From Acidobacteriota bacterium (GTDB taxonomy: Bacteria > Acidobacteriota > HRBIN11): a stretch of DNA of 6,197 bases. The position numbers and the translations under genes were made by a program. The stretch is taken from positions 1 to 6,197 of the forward strand of contig JAUQPV010000161.1 in NCBI GenBank assembly GCA_030550225.1, written 5' to 3'. The notes under the pieces are model-generated. The model did no database searches, had not been told where the DNA came from, and was given only the letters and a program-made list of their open reading frames with translations. Of the stretch, positions 4,326-6,197 are shown one piece after another. Position 1 is the stretch's first letter; the number at the start of each line of letters is the position of its first letter.

Positions 4326-6104
4326 TTGACGACCCTCGCACTGTGGCATTACGTTCGGTCTCAGTGGCACCGTCTCTCGATCGGCTTCGGCGCCCTCCTG
4401 GCATCGGTCGTCCTGCAGATGCAGATCCCCCTTCTCCTACGGGAGGGCGTCGACCGACTGACTCAGCGGGCCCCCCTGACGACGGTCCTCCACGTGGCCT
4501 GGGCCGTGCTGGGCCTCATGCTCTTGCAAGGCCTCGGCCGCTTCTTCTCCCGCCTTCTGATCGTGACGGCCTCCCGCCACATGGAGTATCAAATCCGCCA
4601 GGACCTGTGGGCTCGCCTGCTGGTCCAGCCCCCGGCCTTCTTCGACCGCTTTTACACCGGCGACCTGATGGCCCACCTGACGAACGACCTGAATGCCCTC
4701 CGGATGGCCATCGGACCCGCCTTCATGTATGCCGCCATGTCGGCCTTTTCCATCGTGTGGGCCATCACGTGGATGGCGGTGACCCATCCCCGACTCACGC
4801 TGGCGATGCTCCTCCCCGCCGTCGGCATCCTGCTGATCATGGTATGGGGCTCGCATCAGATCAAGATCCGCTTCGAGAAGGTCCAAGACACCTTCGGGCG
4901 GCTCTCGACGACGGCCCAAGAGATCATCGCCGGGATGCGGGAAGTGAAGGCCTACGACATGGAAGACCTCCAAGGTGAACGTTTCGACGCCGTCGCCGAC
5001 CAGTACGTCCACGACCAGACTCGGCTCGCCCAGGTCCAGAACCTGATGCGGCCGGTCATCACCGTCCTGATGGGGACAGCCTTCCTGGTCTTACTGGGCT
5101 ACGGGGGGTGGCTGATCGCCCGGGGTCGGATGAGCATCGGCACGTTTGTCGCCTTTCAGGCGTATCTGGGGATGCTGGCCTGGCCGCTGATCTCGGTCGG
5201 CTGGATCCTCAGCCTGTGGCAACGGGGTCGGGCCTCATGGCGGCGGATCCAACGGCTGGTCCGAGATTTTCACAACCAGTCAGCTATTACTCTAATAGAC
5301 TTGAACCAATCCATGAATGATGTCGTCGCGCCGACCTTCCGGGGACGGTTGACCCTCCGGGCGGTGGTCTTCGGCTATCGGCCCGACCGGCCCGTCTTGC
5401 GGGGCCTCGACATGACGGTCGAACCCGGGACGTGGGTCGCCGTCGTGGGTCCCTCGGCCAGCGGCAAGTCGACCCTCCTGCGGGTCGTCGCCGGTCTGTA
5501 TCCCCCGACCCAGGGGGACGTCCTGTGGGACGACCGGCCGGTCCAAGCCTGGCCCGTCGAGGCCCTCCGGACGTCCGTCCTGATGGTGTTTCAAGAGCCG
5601 GTCCTGTTCTCCCGGACCATCCGAGAGAATCTGCTCCTGGGTTGGTCGGAGCCCCCGCCAGACGAAACCCTCTGGGAAGTCTTGCGGTGGGTCGGCCTCG
5701 CCGATGAGGTCCGGGCCCTCCCGGCCGGGTTAGACACCCTGATCGGCGAACGGGGCGTGACCCTGTCCGGAGGCCAGCGCCAGCGCTTGGCTCTCGCTCG
5801 AGCCTGGCTCCGTCGACCCCGGGTCCTCTTGCTGGACGACCCCTTCTCGCAGGTCGACCTGGAGACAGAGGCCCGTATCTGGCAAGCGCTCCGCCAGCAC
5901 CTGGAGGGCTCGACGACCGTCTTGCTGGTCACCCAGCGGCCCCGCCCGATCCTGGACAGCGACGTCGTATACGTCCTCCACGAGGGCCAGTGGCAGGCTT
6001 ACGGCCCGCCCCGGGAGGTCTTGCAGACCTCCGAGTGGTTCCGTACGTGGCTCCGACTCCAGCAACGTTCGGACGGACCCTCGGCCCAGGAGCAGACCCG
6101 ATGA
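4326..6104 (+). CDS. ABC exporter half-transporter with degenerate ATPase site (MdlA/TM287-like)
   Basis: Fused membrane and ATPase subunit of a type IV (MsbA-like) exporter in the inner membrane, substrate unknown (drugs, lipids or peptides are usual). Residues 1-300 hold six membrane helices (near 17-37, 52-78, 128-152, 157-177, 241-263, 270-297), and the ATPase domain runs from about 340 to 592. A-loop Y351, Walker A GPSASGKST (375-383), Q-loop Q423 and signature LSGGQ (480-484) are normal. Walker B reads VLLLDD (500-505), so the residue after the Walker B Asp is D505 instead of the catalytic Glu, and the switch position reads VTQR with Q537 instead of His. The D-loop is SQVD. This pattern is known from the degenerate half of heterodimeric exporters such as TM287/288. 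It agrees with the coupled partner gene at 6101. The start codon is TTG. The linker between the two domains (residues 315-334) is unusually AT-rich. Confidence 0.93.
   Translation: MTTLALWHYVRSQWHRLSIGFGALLASVVLQMQIPLLLREGVDRLTQRAPLTTVLHVAWAVLGLMLLQGLGRFFSRLLIVTASRHMEYQIRQDLWARLLVQPPAFFDRFYTGDLMAHLTNDLNALRMAIGPAFMYAAMSAFSIVWAITWMAVTHPRLTLAMLLPAVGILLIMVWGSHQIKIRFEKVQDTFGRLSTTAQEIIAGMREVKAYDMEDLQGERFDAVADQYVHDQTRLAQVQNLMRPVITVLMGTAFLVLLGYGGWLIARGRMSIGTFVAFQAYLGMLAWPLISVGWILSLWQRGRASWRRIQRLVRDFHNQSAITLIDLNQSMNDVVAPTFRGRLTLRAVVFGYRPDRPVLRGLDMTVEPGTWVAVVGPSASGKSTLLRVVAGLYPPTQGDVLWDDRPVQAWPVEALRTSVLMVFQEPVLFSRTIRENLLLGWSEPPPDETLWEVLRWVGLADEVRALPAGLDTLIGERGVTLSGGQRQRLALARAWLRRPRVLLLDDPFSQVDLETEARIWQALRQHLEGSTTVLLVTQRPRPILDSDVVYVLHEGQWQAYGPPREVLQTSEWFRTWLRLQQRSDGPSAQEQTR
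6088..6092 (+). promoter_or_regulatory. Ribosome binding site of the second exporter gene
   Basis: AGGAG eight bases before the ATG at 6101, inside the end of the preceding gene. It supports the ATGA-coupled start. Confidence 0.6.
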
Positions 6105-6197
6105 GAACGACGGCAGGCATGTCGGTTCGAGCGTTCCTCCGACGGGTGTGGCCCTACGTCCGGCCCTACCGCTACCGATTCTTGGGTGGCCTCGTCT
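6101..6197 (+). CDS. Second ABC exporter half-transporter, first 32 codons (cut by window edge)
   Basis: The frame is open to the window end. After a short leader, the peptide shows FLRRVWPYVRPYRYRFLGGLV, split here as FLRRVWPYVRPY (residues 12-23) then RYRFLGGLV (24-32). This is the basic, aromatic N-terminal elbow followed by the start of the first membrane helix, as is common in MsbA/MdlB-type exporters. The ATG at 6101 overlaps the stop of the first exporter gene (ATGA), as expected for two halves made in equal amounts. A second ATG at 6119 is an alternative start that would drop six residues. With its ATPase domain outside the window, the call rests on the N-terminus and on its neighbour. 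Confidence 0.7.
   Translation, partial: MRTTAGMSVRAFLRRVWPYVRPYRYRFLGGLV

Noticed and set aside
4437..5012. 191-codon open frame antisense to the ABC exporter
   Set aside because: It lies opposite a gene with unmistakable membrane and ATPase domains. Its product is rich in His, Asp and Gly without any recognisable motif.

Overview
The window is GC-rich, gene-dense DNA from a diderm (Gram-negative-type) bacterium: it encodes a retrograde/anterograde lipid transport system of the Mla/MCE kind, which needs an outer membrane. Three family-level resemblances recalled from memory point towards Acidobacteriota or a related, possibly thermophilic, lineage: the MlaF-like ATPase with an insertion after the H-loop, the permease-ATPase-MCE gene order, and the C-terminal domain of the glycosyltransferase. 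This taxonomic placement is an inference and is not proven by anything in the window.

Layout. The left two thirds (1-4195) is one leftward transcription unit. It runs from a GT-C type membrane glycosyltransferase (4195-2411) into an MlaE-like permease (2414-1620) through a 4-bp ATGA overlap. An MlaF-like ATPase (1466-558) and an MlaD-like MCE protein (from 337, cut by the window edge) follow. The two gaps inside the mla genes (1467-1619 and 338-557) are not empty. Each holds degenerate arrays of 7-bp units in inverted orientation, so each can fold back on itself. A divergent intergenic region (4196-4325) holds a third, direct heptamer array and should carry the promoters of both directions. 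Rightward from 4326 comes a complete ABC exporter half-transporter (592 aa). It is coupled by a second ATGA overlap to the first 32 codons of what looks like its partner half (6101 to the window end).

How the genes work together. MlaE, MlaF and MlaD would form an inner-membrane ABC complex that moves phospholipid or another hydrophobic lipid between the inner and outer membranes. The glycosyltransferase, which probably acts on the periplasmic face with a polyprenyl-phosphate sugar donor, is translationally tied to the permease, suggesting a shared role in the cell envelope. The exporter has an Asp in place of the catalytic Glu and a Gln in place of the H-loop His. That marks it as the degenerate half of a heterodimeric exporter of the TM287/288 type, and its partner is the truncated gene at the right edge.

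I see no tRNA, rRNA, CRISPR array, transposase or phage gene. The most unusual content is the set of period-7 arrays, which share the repeat length but not the unit sequence, and sit in all three sizeable non-coding gaps.
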